In this document: positions 52,512-60,632 of the stretch, piece by piece
How positions within the stretch are numbered: the first letter of the stretch is position 1
Layout: each line of letters begins with the position of its first letter
From: Methylocaldum sp002005105
GTDB taxonomy: Bacteria; Pseudomonadota; Gammaproteobacteria; Methylococcales; Methylococcaceae
NCBI RefSeq assembly: GCF_051027545.1
Contig: NZ_CP194902.1
Location: 4,216,001 to 4,280,000, forward strand
Length of the DNA: 64,000 nt
Reading direction: 5' to 3'
Notes under the pieces: generated by a model
The model's database searches: none
What the model was told of the DNA's origin: nothing
What the model saw: the letters and a program-made list of their open reading frames with translations, nothing else
Made by a program: the position numbers and the translations under genes

Positions 52512-54782
52512 CTAAAACTCCAACCGCACGCCGGCATTGACGGAATGGCGTGTTTCGAAGCGGTTGTCGACCAGGGTCTCGTACTGGACGAATGCCGATC
52601 CGCCGTGGGGGAGCACCGCCGAAACGGAGGTTCTGAGATTGACATAGTCCCGGTCCGGACTGTCGGTGCTCACGGTGAATCGATGCCCGCCGGCGTCGTC
52701 GGCGAAACGGGCGCCGATCAGACGGCTGTCTTTCTCGAATTCGTGCTCCCATTCCACACCGAGCTGCGATACGAACACACCGACGGCCGTGCCGGCGGTA
52801 TAAGACACGATTCCGCCCAAGGCCGTGGTTACCGAATCCACCGTCTGCGCGTCGATCGCCAGATTGAGCGGGTCCGCGCCCCGCTCCGTATAGCCGTCGA
52901 TGGTGGTCCGTCCGTATTCCGTGCGCCCGCGCAAACCCAGTGTCCACGCGCCAAGAGGAAAATCGTAGCCGCTGTTGACGCTGTAGCGCTGCTGCCAGCC
53001 TTCCGTGTCGCTCTTGGCGGTCATTCGCACCGGCCCGAACGCGTCGATATAGGCGATGTTCCGGGTCGAACTGTACTGGTTGTAGGTACCGTTGGCCACC
53101 AGGTCCAGATACCAGCGGTCGGTGAGCTGATAGCTGCCGAACAGGGAAAACGTCGTACCGTCGATTTCGAGATCGCCTCCGTTTCGGACGGTATTCGATT
53201 CGGTATAGCCGTAACCCGCGGACACGCCCATCAGGAACTGCCGGGTGAACCAATAATCGACGCCCGCCGTGAAGCCGTAAACCTTGGAATTGAATCCCCG
53301 CTGCAAGCGCGTGGTGTTTCGGTCCCCCGACTCGAACTGGCCGTTCACGAAGACGCCCAGCCTGCTGAATCCGCTGTCCTCGTCTCCGCTGGCTCCGCCG
53401 GAGCTGCCGAACGGAAGCATAGCTGCCAGCAGGTTGCCCGGCAGCGTCTGCCCGTCGAGATTCAGGGTCAATCCGTTCACGCTGAAACCCGAACTTCCGG
53501 CTCTCAGTTCCACCAGCCGCTGGTTGACGTTGCCGACCTGAATCTGCGAGATCCGCCCGCCGCCGAGGGCCTGCGCGGCGGTTTCTTCCGGACTGATGCT
53601 GCTGAGGGCTTCCGCCACCCGTTCCAGCCCGCCGGGTCGATTCAGCAATTCGGTGAGCCCTCGAATGCGCTCCTGCAAGGCTTCGGAGGCGCTGTTGGTG
53701 CTGACGATGGTCTGAAGCGTACCGGCCAAGGATTCCTGCTGCACCAGGTCCCCGGCCGTGTTCAGAGTGGCCCCGACCACCACGGTCACCGTGCCGGTAC
53801 TCTCGCCGATCGAGTTGGCGACGGTGTAAGTGAAGCGGTCCTCCCCCACGAAATCCGCTCTCGGCGTATATACGACCTGGGTGGTTCCGCTCACCGTCGC
53901 GGTGCCGTTGGCCGGCTGGGACACCGAGGTCACGACGATCTGATCGGGATTGCTGTCCACTACCGTGACGGTTACCGGCTGCCCGGTCGTGGTGCTGGTT
54001 TTGTGACTGGCGGCGGTCGGCAGGCGTGGATTGACCGTGATGCTCACGGTTGCATTGGCGCTTCCGGCCGGGTTGGTGACGGTATAGACGAACGAATCCA
54101 TACCCACGTATCCCGCGTCGGGGGTATAGATCACCGACGAGCCACTCGGAACAGCGGTGCCGTGGGCCGGCGCCGAAACGCCGGCGAGCTGGAGCTGTGC
54201 TCCGCCGTCGTTGTTCAGCACCCCGATCGCCGTCGCCTGGTCGCGCGGGATGGCGACGCTATCGTCGGTTGCCGTCGGCGGCACGTTGGTATTAATCGTC
54301 AAGCTTGTCGAAAAGGAAGGGAACTGATTGTCAAATGTTCTTCCCGATGCAACCACCGTATTGCCGTAGAGGACCGACATCCCGCTGAACTCCTGGCCGT
54401 TCATGTCGATCTGGAGCGGTGTGGCATAGGGCAATACGAGCTGCTGAGCAAAGCTGCCCCGGATCTGCGGACTGCAGCAAATGCCCCCCAGATCTCCGTA
54501 GGTTTGCTCGAAAAGAATCGAGTTGGCGCTTAAATCGGTGATCCGGATGTGACCGAAAGAGGCGGGATCCATGGTCCCCTCGGCCACGTAAACCTCGGCA
54601 AGCTGTCCTTCCGATTCGAAAGAAATGCCCCGCAATTGCAGGGAATAGAAGTTAGTCGCGATCTGATCGGCGAAAGGAACGAAGTCGGCATAAGCCGCCG
54701 TTTGGCCCAACGCAAGCCATAGCGCGGCTGCGATACCGCAAAAGCGGCAAACGCCGGGCGTTCCGCGAAGGAAGTTCGACAT
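52512..54782 (-). CDS. autotransporter with cadherin-like repeats
   Basis: A 756-aa outer-membrane protein. Signal peptide (AAALWLALGQTAAYA), an N-terminal passenger region (about 33-160), two cadherin-like/tandem Ig-type repeats ending in SVIYTPDAGYVGMDSFVYTV and VVYTPRADFVGEDRFTYTV (about 165-345), a helical linker, and a C-terminal autotransporter beta-barrel (about 480-756) with alternating aromatic strands and the terminal VNAGVRLEF, whose last Phe is required by the BAM machinery. The stop TAG is formed at the junction with a type 2 repeat. Probably an adhesin; ligand unknown. Confidence 0.9.
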   Translation of the reverse strand: MSNFLRGTPGVCRFCGIAAALWLALGQTAAYADFVPFADQIATNFYSLQLRGISFESEGQLAEVYVAEGTMDPASFGHIRITDLSANSILFEQTYGDLGGICCSPQIRGSFAQQLVLPYATPLQIDMNGQEFSGMSVLYGNTVVASGRTFDNQFPSFSTSLTINTNVPPTATDDSVAIPRDQATAIGVLNNDGGAQLQLAGVSAPAHGTAVPSGSSVIYTPDAGYVGMDSFVYTVTNPAGSANATVSITVNPRLPTAASHKTSTTTGQPVTVTVVDSNPDQIVVTSVSQPANGTATVSGTTQVVYTPRADFVGEDRFTYTVANSIGESTGTVTVVVGATLNTAGDLVQQESLAGTLQTIVSTNSASEALQERIRGLTELLNRPGGLERVAEALSSISPEETAAQALGGGRISQIQVGNVNQRLVELRAGSSGFSVNGLTLNLDGQTLPGNLLAAMLPFGSSGGASGDEDSGFSRLGVFVNGQFESGDRNTTRLQRGFNSKVYGFTAGVDYWFTRQFLMGVSAGYGYTESNTVRNGGDLEIDGTTFSLFGSYQLTDRWYLDLVANGTYNQYSSTRNIAYIDAFGPVRMTAKSDTEGWQQRYSVNSGYDFPLGAWTLGLRGRTEYGRTTIDGYTERGADPLNLAIDAQTVDSVTTALGGIVSYTAGTAVGVFVSQLGVEWEHEFEKDSRLIGARFADDAGGHRFTVSTDSPDRDYVNLRTSVSAVLPHGGSAFVQYETLVDNRFETRHSVNAGVRLEF

Positions 54783-54839
54783 CAGCCCGGCGGCTACAGA
54801 TTCATATCGGTTTCGGCCGACTTATACGCGACGAAAAAC

Positions 54840-55055
54840 CTAATCTTCCTCGTCCATCAAGTCGAATACCATCTGAACCGACTTTCCCGTTTTCGTGTTC
54901 GTGGCCTTGAACGTGGCGACCTCGTTCTCTATTCCGACACACTCGATTTCGACGGGCGGATCGTCGTAATCGCTCTCGGGTATGTCCAGCCGATCCATGA
55001 GGTCTTGGTTTTCTTCCGCCGTTAATTCCATGTTGCCGTATGAATCGATGCGCAT
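54840..55055 (-). CDS. small acidic protein of unknown function
   Basis: A 71-aa acidic protein (MRIDSYGNMELTAEENQDLM, ending MVFDLMDEED) with one short beta-rich core (IECVGIENEVATFKATN). No family is recognised. No strong ribosome site is visible. It is single, between the autotransporter and a quinone oxidoreductase-like gene. Confidence 0.6.
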   Translation of the reverse strand: MRIDSYGNMELTAEENQDLMDRLDIPESDYDDPPVEIECVGIENEVATFKATNTKTGKSVQMVFDLMDEED

Positions 55056-55135
55056 AGATCTGTAGCCAAAACGATTGAAGTGAATAGGGTCTTTCCGATA
55101 ATTCCCGGCGGACCGATCCCCGGATGTTGAAGGTG

Positions 55136-56107
55136 TCAGGTCGATCCCGCGGATGCGCCGAGTATGTCGATGACGATCTTGCCCCGTGTATGTCCCGATT
55201 GGCTCCGACGATGCGCAAGATCCAACTGGGACAGCGGGAACACACTGTCGATGACGGAACGCAACCGCCCCTGTTCCGCCAGTGTGCTCAAGAACGCCAA
55301 ATCTTCCCCGTTAGACTTGAGCATGACGGTCTTGATCCTCTTCTTCGAAAAAAGCCGGAACAACACTGAGCGAACCATCAGACCGATCGCGGGCAGAGTG
55401 GATACATAGATGCCGTCCGGTTTCAGTAAACCCTGATAACGCCCGAAAGGCTCCGAAACCACGGTATCGAAAATCAGATCGAAAGAGGCCAAGGGACCGA
55501 ACTCGGTCGTCTGAGTATAGTCGATGATCTCGTCCGCCCCGAACTCACGTACCCAGGGCGCGTTGGCGCCGCTGCATACCGCGGAAACATCCGCTCCGAG
55601 CGCCTTGGCGATCTGTACGGCGTAATGCCCGACACCGCCGGAAGCGCCAACGATCAACACCCTGCCGCCCTCCTTCAGGCGGCCGAGATCGCGCAGAGCC
55701 TGGAGAGCGGTCAGTCCGGCCAAGGGCAAGGCCGCGGCTTCATGGTCGTTCATCGTCTTCGGCGCCAAGGCTGCCAAGCGTTCATCCACCGCGGCGAACT
55801 CGGCTGCCGTTCCGAAACCCCGTGAGCGCAAACACGCCATCACCCGGTCGCCGGGCCGAAAACGCGTGACCTTCGCGCCGATCTCCACGACTTCGCCGGC
55901 GAGGTCCATGCCGGGTATGGACGGAAACCGGACCGGAACGATAAAGCGTAAACTGCCGTTATGCAGCTTCCAGTCGATCGGATTGACGGAACTCGCGGCC
56001 ACTTTGACGAGCAGTTGGTCGGACGACGGTTTCGGCGCGGGCACTTCGGCCGGATGAATTTTCGACGGATCGCCGTAGCCCGTGTATTGCATGGCTTTCA
56101 TGGACAT
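55136..56107 (-). CDS. NAD(P)-dependent oxidoreductase of the zinc-free quinone reductase type
   Basis: A 323-aa medium-chain reductase/dehydrogenase without the zinc cysteines of alcohol dehydrogenases. Signatures: VKVAASSVNPIDWKLHNG, FPSIPGMDLAGEVVEIG, and the cofactor motif RVLIVGASGGVGHYAVQIAK. It belongs to the quinone oxidoreductase/enone reductase branch (ReTn4ip1-like). ATG 56107 or 56101 are equally possible starts. Single gene; substrate unknown. Confidence 0.88.
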   Translation of the reverse strand: MSMKAMQYTGYGDPSKIHPAEVPAPKPSSDQLLVKVAASSVNPIDWKLHNGSLRFIVPVRFPSIPGMDLAGEVVEIGAKVTRFRPGDRVMACLRSRGFGTAAEFAAVDERLAALAPKTMNDHEAAALPLAGLTALQALRDLGRLKEGGRVLIVGASGGVGHYAVQIAKALGADVSAVCSGANAPWVREFGADEIIDYTQTTEFGPLASFDLIFDTVVSEPFGRYQGLLKPDGIYVSTLPAIGLMVRSVLFRLFSKKRIKTVMLKSNGEDLAFLSTLAEQGRLRSVIDSVFPLSQLDLAHRRSQSGHTRGKIVIDILGASAGST

Positions 56108-56210
56108 CTCCTTTGTTCGATGAGTGAATGCGAAAAACGATTTTATTCAAGATGGAGCGTCAAAATGGTTGAAACCGCGATTTCATGACTGACTTTACGG
56201 GAGATCCATT

Positions 56211-56450
56211 GTGACGACACGACACCTGCAAATCGATGCGGACACGTTCGAAGCGGCCAAGGCCCATATTCAGCAGCAATTCGACACGCTTTCGTGGTGG
56301 CCGACGGAAGGACCGGATCAGGCCAAACAGGAGTACAAGATCATGAGCTCCAACCCGGCGCAATTGGCGTACTGGTGCGAGAAATGGCTGAACGGCGGGC
56401 AATGGCGGCACTTGGAAAACGATGTGCGACAACGGCTTCGGCGCGGTTAG
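56211..56450 (+). CDS. small hypothetical protein
   Basis: A 79-aa protein starting with GTG after a GGGAG site (56200-56204). Trp-rich: LSWWPTEGPDQAKQEYK and AYWCEKWLNGGQWRHLE. No family is recognised. Its stop TAG lies in the first bases of a hairpin repeat, which ends at the stop of the convergent DsbA-like gene. Confidence 0.62.
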   Translation: MTTRHLQIDADTFEAAKAHIQQQFDTLSWWPTEGPDQAKQEYKIMSSNPAQLAYWCEKWLNGGQWRHLENDVRQRLRRG

Positions 56451-56562
56451 AGTGTTGTAGGTCGGGAATCCCTTCCCGACGTTAACAACTTGCTAAGCGG
56501 GTTTGTCGGCAAGGGATTGCCGACCTACCATTTCTCGCGCTACTTGAGCGTGGCGACACTAT
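56447..56562. repeat. hairpin repeat spanning two convergent stop codons
   Basis: TTAGAGTGTTG on the left and TTATAGTGTCG on the other strand at the right enclose GTAGGTCGGGAATCCCTTCC (56459) and GTCGGCAAGGGATTGCCGAC (56506). Both flanking genes end with a TAG located in these ends. It may act as a two-way terminator or 3' mRNA stabiliser (inference). Confidence 0.78.
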
Positions 56563-57200
56563 AAACGCGCGGCGATAGCCGACAAAATCCGATTTGCGTC
56601 GCCGTAATCCACGGGCATTTCCGAGTATCCTTCGTCATGAGACAGGAGCAAGGTCGGAAAACTGCGGACCCCGAGCTCTCGCGCCCAGCGGATTTCTTCG
56701 AGCAATTCCACGTGAGTATCGGGATGCCGGAGATCCGCCGCGAAGCGGCCTCTGTCCAAACCGATCTCTTCCGCCAGCTCGATCAAAGTCGAGTCGTTCG
56801 ACGGATTTCGCGCTTGCAGGTAATAGGCCTGTTGAATCGCGAAGATCATGGCGTCCTCGAAGCCGGCGCCCTGCCGGCGCGCGGCGATCACGGCGCGGCA
56901 GGCCGGGTAGGTGGAACGCCTTGGAACGCATTTCGTCCAGAAATCGAAATTGAACCGGGTGCCCGGCACCGAACGTTCTATCGTTCGCCAAATGTCCTGA
57001 ATGTTTTCGCGCATCTCGGCCGGCATGGGCACCGCGCTGTCCGGCGCCAGACCGCCCAGAAACTGTTCGATCTCCACGGCATCCGGCAACCGGGTCCGTA
57101 CACTCTGCCATACAGGTCGAAACGCCCAGCACCAGCTGCACATGGGATCGTGAAAATAGAGCAGCGCCGGACCGGCGGCTTTAGGTCGATTGTGTAACAC
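56559..57200 (-). CDS. DsbA/FrnE-like thioredoxin-fold protein
   Basis: A 213-aa protein with active site CSWC (Cys21-Cys24 in HDPMCSWCWAFRP), helical insertion, and the cis-Pro loop GVRSFPTLLLS. It lacks a signal peptide, so it is a cytoplasmic member of the DsbA family (FrnE/2-hydroxychromene isomerase-like) rather than a periplasmic disulfide oxidase. It may handle thiol-disulfide exchange under stress. The VOC-like gene lies 26 bases upstream on the same strand. Confidence 0.87.
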   Translation of the reverse strand: MLHNRPKAAGPALLYFHDPMCSWCWAFRPVWQSVRTRLPDAVEIEQFLGGLAPDSAVPMPAEMRENIQDIWRTIERSVPGTRFNFDFWTKCVPRRSTYPACRAVIAARRQGAGFEDAMIFAIQQAYYLQARNPSNDSTLIELAEEIGLDRGRFAADLRHPDTHVELLEEIRWARELGVRSFPTLLLSHDEGYSEMPVDYGDANRILSAIAARL

Positions 57201-57226
57201 TGCCTTTCACCGGATGAACTCACCGG

Positions 57227-57703
57227 CTAATCCGTGCCCGCATTCTGCTTCAAAAAGTCCGCCCATTGTCTTGAAGACATCGAATTCAGATAAGCTTTTG
57301 CCATTTCCGGAGTGAGCAATTCGATCAGAACGCGGTTCTCCACCCACAATTCGACGACATCGAAAAGCCCCCCTCTGTTGCACGTCACGGCGCGCCAGCT
57401 CTCGCGGGCGGCGATGCTCTTGATCTGTTGTTCGGTGAGATCGACCGAGACGGCGGCGTGGGTGGCGGTGAACGGCGAGGATGCCTCGTTATTCATTGAG
57501 CTTACCTCTTCGTGCTCCAGGCCGGGCTTGAGCTCCGTGCCGAGCGGATAAACCTCGATCGCCGTACGGTGCGGATCATCGGTCAGTGCAATGTAGCTGC
57601 CGGAGAATACGGGAAATGGAAATGACCGTCCCCCCAGCAACTCCGCAAGAACCGCCGCTGCGTGCTCGGGGTGCCTGGCGGCGATAGAAATATGGTGAAT
57701 CAT
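57227..57703 (-). CDS. VOC superfamily protein
   Basis: A 158-aa protein of the glyoxalase/extradiol dioxygenase fold. It starts MIHHISIAARHPEHAAAVLA, where the first metal-binding His of the fold would lie, and continues GGRSFPFPVFSGSYIALTDD and RTAIEVYPLGTE. The second half is atypical (DLTEQQIKSIAARESW, LWVENRVLIELLTPEM). The activity is unknown. Probably co-transcribed with the DsbA-like gene. ATG 57703 fits; a longer frame from 57766 is less likely. Confidence 0.75.
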   Translation of the reverse strand: MIHHISIAARHPEHAAAVLAELLGGRSFPFPVFSGSYIALTDDPHRTAIEVYPLGTELKPGLEHEEVSSMNNEASSPFTATHAAVSVDLTEQQIKSIAARESWRAVTCNRGGLFDVVELWVENRVLIELLTPEMAKAYLNSMSSRQWADFLKQNAGTD

Positions 57704-57868
57704 TGGTACGTATCCGTGAGAATGAGAGTCTTTGCCGGGAACGGCTGCCGCCCCGTAGCTGCCCACACGGACTCATAACGGCCTGCCGTGAAATCGTCGG
57801 CGTAACCCGAAACGAGCAGCGTGTTCCCGGTACGCCAGCCTACCGAAAATCGCCCAAGATCGGCAACC

Positions 57869-58606
57869 ATGAAAATCGTACTGGTTCTTATTTTTCTCGC
57901 TTTATCGGCCTGCGGATGGCTGCCCAAAAAGCAGGCGCACGACGCTGAAATCAGCCCTCGCTTAAGCACCGGCATCGAACTTCCGCCCACAAAAGACCGA
58001 ATTCTCGCGCTAGCCATCAGCGAATGGTTCTACTTCGGTCGGCAATCGGTCATTTACGACGGCGACAAGGAAAGCATCCCGCTGGTCGGGTTCTGGGAGG
58101 ACGAATCCCCCTACGCTCAACGAATCAACCAGTATTGGCGAGCGGTCGGCATGCCGGAACGTACCGGCCGAAATTGCGAACAACCGTGGTCGGCGGCTTT
58201 CGTCAGCTGGGTCATGGCCACTGCGGGCGTTCCGAAAGAGCGGTTTCCGCCTTCGGAAGCCCACTGGATGTACCTTTCACGGATTATTCGCAACGCCGAG
58301 TCGCCGAACGCCGTTTTCGTGCCCAGACGCATACACGACTACGCGCCGCGTCCCGGCGATCTGATCTGCGCAAGCCGCGGGTCCTCGATCACTCCTCCGT
58401 TCGTACAATCCCCTTTCCTCGAAACCATCGAGCACACCAAACTCCACTGCGACATCGTCGTCGAAAAACACGGTCGGACCCTGGAAGCCATCGGCGGAAA
58501 CGTCAGAAACTCCGTTTCCAAGAACATTTTGAAACTCGACAAGAATGGGCATCTTCGGCCGATACCTCGCCGCCCCTGGTTCTTGATCATCGAAAACCGC
58601 TTGTAA
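57869..58606 (+). CDS. DUF2272 lipoprotein
   Basis: A 245-aa lipoprotein (MKIVLVLIFLALSACGWLP; lipobox LSAC) with a DUF2272 domain. PWSAAFVSWVMATAGVP with a conserved Ser/Trp, AHWMYLSRIIRNAE and the His region TKLHCDIVVEKHGRTLEAIG resemble the NlpC/CHAP papain-like fold (CDIV as His/Cys-side strand), so peptidoglycan hydrolysis is possible but unproven. It is divergent from the VOC gene across about 165 bases. Confidence 0.8.
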   Translation: MKIVLVLIFLALSACGWLPKKQAHDAEISPRLSTGIELPPTKDRILALAISEWFYFGRQSVIYDGDKESIPLVGFWEDESPYAQRINQYWRAVGMPERTGRNCEQPWSAAFVSWVMATAGVPKERFPPSEAHWMYLSRIIRNAESPNAVFVPRRIHDYAPRPGDLICASRGSSITPPFVQSPFLETIEHTKLHCDIVVEKHGRTLEAIGGNVRNSVSKNILKLDKNGHLRPIPRRPWFLIIENRL

Positions 58607-59159
58607 ATGACGGATAACGCAGATGTTTCTTTTGCAGTCCATAGGATGTGCTGACCATCGGGAAGCGCCCTTCGACTACGCTCAGGACAGGCATCGTTCG
58701 CGATCGATGGGGTTCATGCCGGACAATCCCTGTCCGGCACCCTTCGGGCGGACTACCGTGCAAATCGGCTATCCTGCCGATTTGTCACTTCGCTCAGCCC
58801 ATCCTATGACGGCTACAAAGGCTGCCGTTGGAAAATCAGAAGGCCGCACAAGCCTTGATTCCACTAAACTGCCGGAACAATAAGAAAGGCAAAAACAGTG
58901 GGTTGTGCTAGGTTTATTTATCCGTAACTCGGTCAACACTCCTGCCTTATCGTTCAAGTATCTCCGCCTCATGAGTCAAGACGCCTCTCAGGTCGAAAAA
59001 CGCGCTCGTTTTACGTCCCGCTCAACTTTGCGCGGCATGCCGAATGGATCGTTTTCATACGGCGGAATAGTGAGGCACCCGATTCTGCCCTACTCGGGCT
59101 ATTGCGCCCTACCGCGCTTTAGGCGGCAAGTGAAATTTCAATATACGAAGGCAAAATTC
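58607..59159. other. repeat-rich non-coding region
   Basis: Contains CTTCGACTACGCTCAGGAC (58671), a palindrome around GCCGGACAATCCCTGTCCGGC (58718-58738), the unit GATTTGTCACTTCGCTCAGC, and the unit CTCGGGCTATTGCGCCCTAC near 59093, which recurs near 60220. Frames that run through these (for example from 58905) are artefacts. No gene upstream of 59160. Confidence 0.65.
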
Positions 59160-59576
59160 GTGCAGATATTCAAAAAATACCTCACGATATTGTTCCTATT
59201 ATCTGCCTTTGGTTGTGTGCCATCTCAGGCAGATCAGCAGTACGCGATTAGTCAATATGACAACGGTGTTGGCCTAAAAATGGTTGTCATTCAATCATTC
59301 AAGTCTGCTAAATGTGAAATACTAATTGAAAATTATTTTGCTGGGTTGAAGCTGGATTGCCCTGAATGCAAGAAGGAGTACGGTGGATGTTCACAAAGCA
59401 TTCCATCAGCATATGAAGCTGTTTGGCACAATCAGAGCTTCGTTGCACCGTATACAACAAGTGGAACATTTAGAATGATTTACTCGGGCGTATCTCGTGA
59501 ACAGGCGGAGGCGATATGTACAACATACGCTAGTGCAATTCGACGAAAAGGTATGCAGGCGGAATGCATAAAGTAG
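59160..59576 (+). CDS. secreted hypothetical protein, low-GC
   Basis: A 138-aa protein starting with GTG at 59160 (GAAGG nine bases upstream). It has a signal with a lipoprotein-like cysteine (LTILFLLSAFGCVPSQA), then FKSAKCEILIENYFAGLKLD and a Cys-rich PECKKEYGGCSQ, ending MQAECIK. No family is recognised. GC is clearly lower than in surrounding genes, which suggests recent acquisition. Confidence 0.62.
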   Translation: MQIFKKYLTILFLLSAFGCVPSQADQQYAISQYDNGVGLKMVVIQSFKSAKCEILIENYFAGLKLDCPECKKEYGGCSQSIPSAYEAVWHNQSFVAPYTTSGTFRMIYSGVSREQAEAICTTYASAIRRKGMQAECIK

Positions 59577-59702
59577 GAGTTAAACCGTATGGTGGTTCTA
59601 GGTTGGAATCTCGACCTAACATTCTGCTCCAGGCGACCGCTTTCTGCTACGCTCCAAGCGTCGGCTGAGCTTTGTCGTTGGGTGCGTCGCAAGGAGACGT
59701 AA

Positions 59703-60131
59703 ATGCCAAAGAATTGGAACGAAATATCGGACGACGAGATTCTGAACTTCGAGGACGCGCACACTGGGAAAATGGCTCGTTACGAGCGCATCATGCAGCA
59801 AAAATCCATTCAGGCCGCAATAGGATTGCGCGACAAGGTGACTGGCCTGATGGGAACTATATATAGGGCGAGTCAAGGGCTTCAAGAAAAGACTACCGAC
59901 CTAATCTCGCTGTACGAAAAAATATCTAATGCTCAAAGTCGACAGCAAAAAATCCTAATCGCTCTCTCGATCGTCGTAGCCGTATCTACTGCCGTGTACA
60001 CCGTGATTACCTGGCAATCCGTAGCTGCGATGAGAGAAGCAAATGAAATACAACGGCAGTTTTTGGAATTAGAAAAATCAAAGTCCGTAACTCAGAATCC
60101 GCCCAACAAGCCGCTCAAGCCGATGCCGTAA
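59703..60131 (+). CDS. membrane-anchored hypothetical protein
   Basis: A 142-aa protein with an acidic N-terminus (MPKNWNEISDDEILNFEDAH), a helical middle, one transmembrane helix (ILIALSIVVAVSTAVYTVIT, about residues 90-110) and a coiled-coil tail (AMREANEIQRQFLELEKSK). AAGGAG eight bases upstream supports the start. Composition is low-GC like the gene before it (126 bases away), so both may have arrived together. Function unknown. Confidence 0.68.
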   Translation: MPKNWNEISDDEILNFEDAHTGKMARYERIMQQKSIQAAIGLRDKVTGLMGTIYRASQGLQEKTTDLISLYEKISNAQSRQQKILIALSIVVAVSTAVYTVITWQSVAAMREANEIQRQFLELEKSKSVTQNPPNKPLKPMP

Positions 60132-60632
60132 AATGTCACAGCTCGCGTAGGGCGGAATAGGGTACTCCCGTATTCCGCCGGATGGATTTGGCTACCACGC
60201 GGCGCAATACGCGGGTACGCTATTGCGCCCTACTGCCCTTCAGCCATTGATTGGTCATCCCGGTTTGGGTCGCCAGCGGCCGCGACAGATGCCAGCCCAT
60301 AGGGTGCGGTGACGACAGGAACCGCACCAATCGCGAACGATGCCTGTCCTGAGCCTAGTCGAAGGGCGGTTCGTTCCTCACCGCATCCTACGGTTCTACA
60401 ACAAATCAACGGTGCCCCTCGTTGTCGGTCGTCGAAAACCGGTCGTAAAGACCGGATGCAGGATTTTTTCGACCAGGGGTGTAATCTAAGCGGGCGCCAT
60501 CCGGAATCGGATAACGCGGATTTTTGGAGCGGCGCCGTCTGTCAAAGCCATGGGTGCAGGCGGCGGCACACCTGTAGTCAGAATCAGGGTCGAACCGGGA
60601 CCCGTTTCAATTCAACCGACGAGGGAATGCAG
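60132..60632. other. repeat-containing intergenic region
   Basis: Includes GTAGGGCGGAATAGGGTACT (60150) with the inverted GCTATTGCGCCCTAC (60219-60233), and CCTGTCCTGAGCCTAGTCGA (60343). The rest to 60632 must hold the aldehyde dehydrogenase promoter. I could not identify a riboswitch. Confidence 0.6.

Noticed and set aside
52308..54533. A 741-codon open frame opposite the autotransporter gene
   Set aside because: It is the antisense shadow of a well-supported gene and begins in repeats; its composition (Gly/Arg/His-rich) is not protein-like.
60380..60632. Cobalamin riboswitch ahead of the ethanolamine genes
   Set aside because: I could not find the conserved B12-box pattern here or in 62112-62474.
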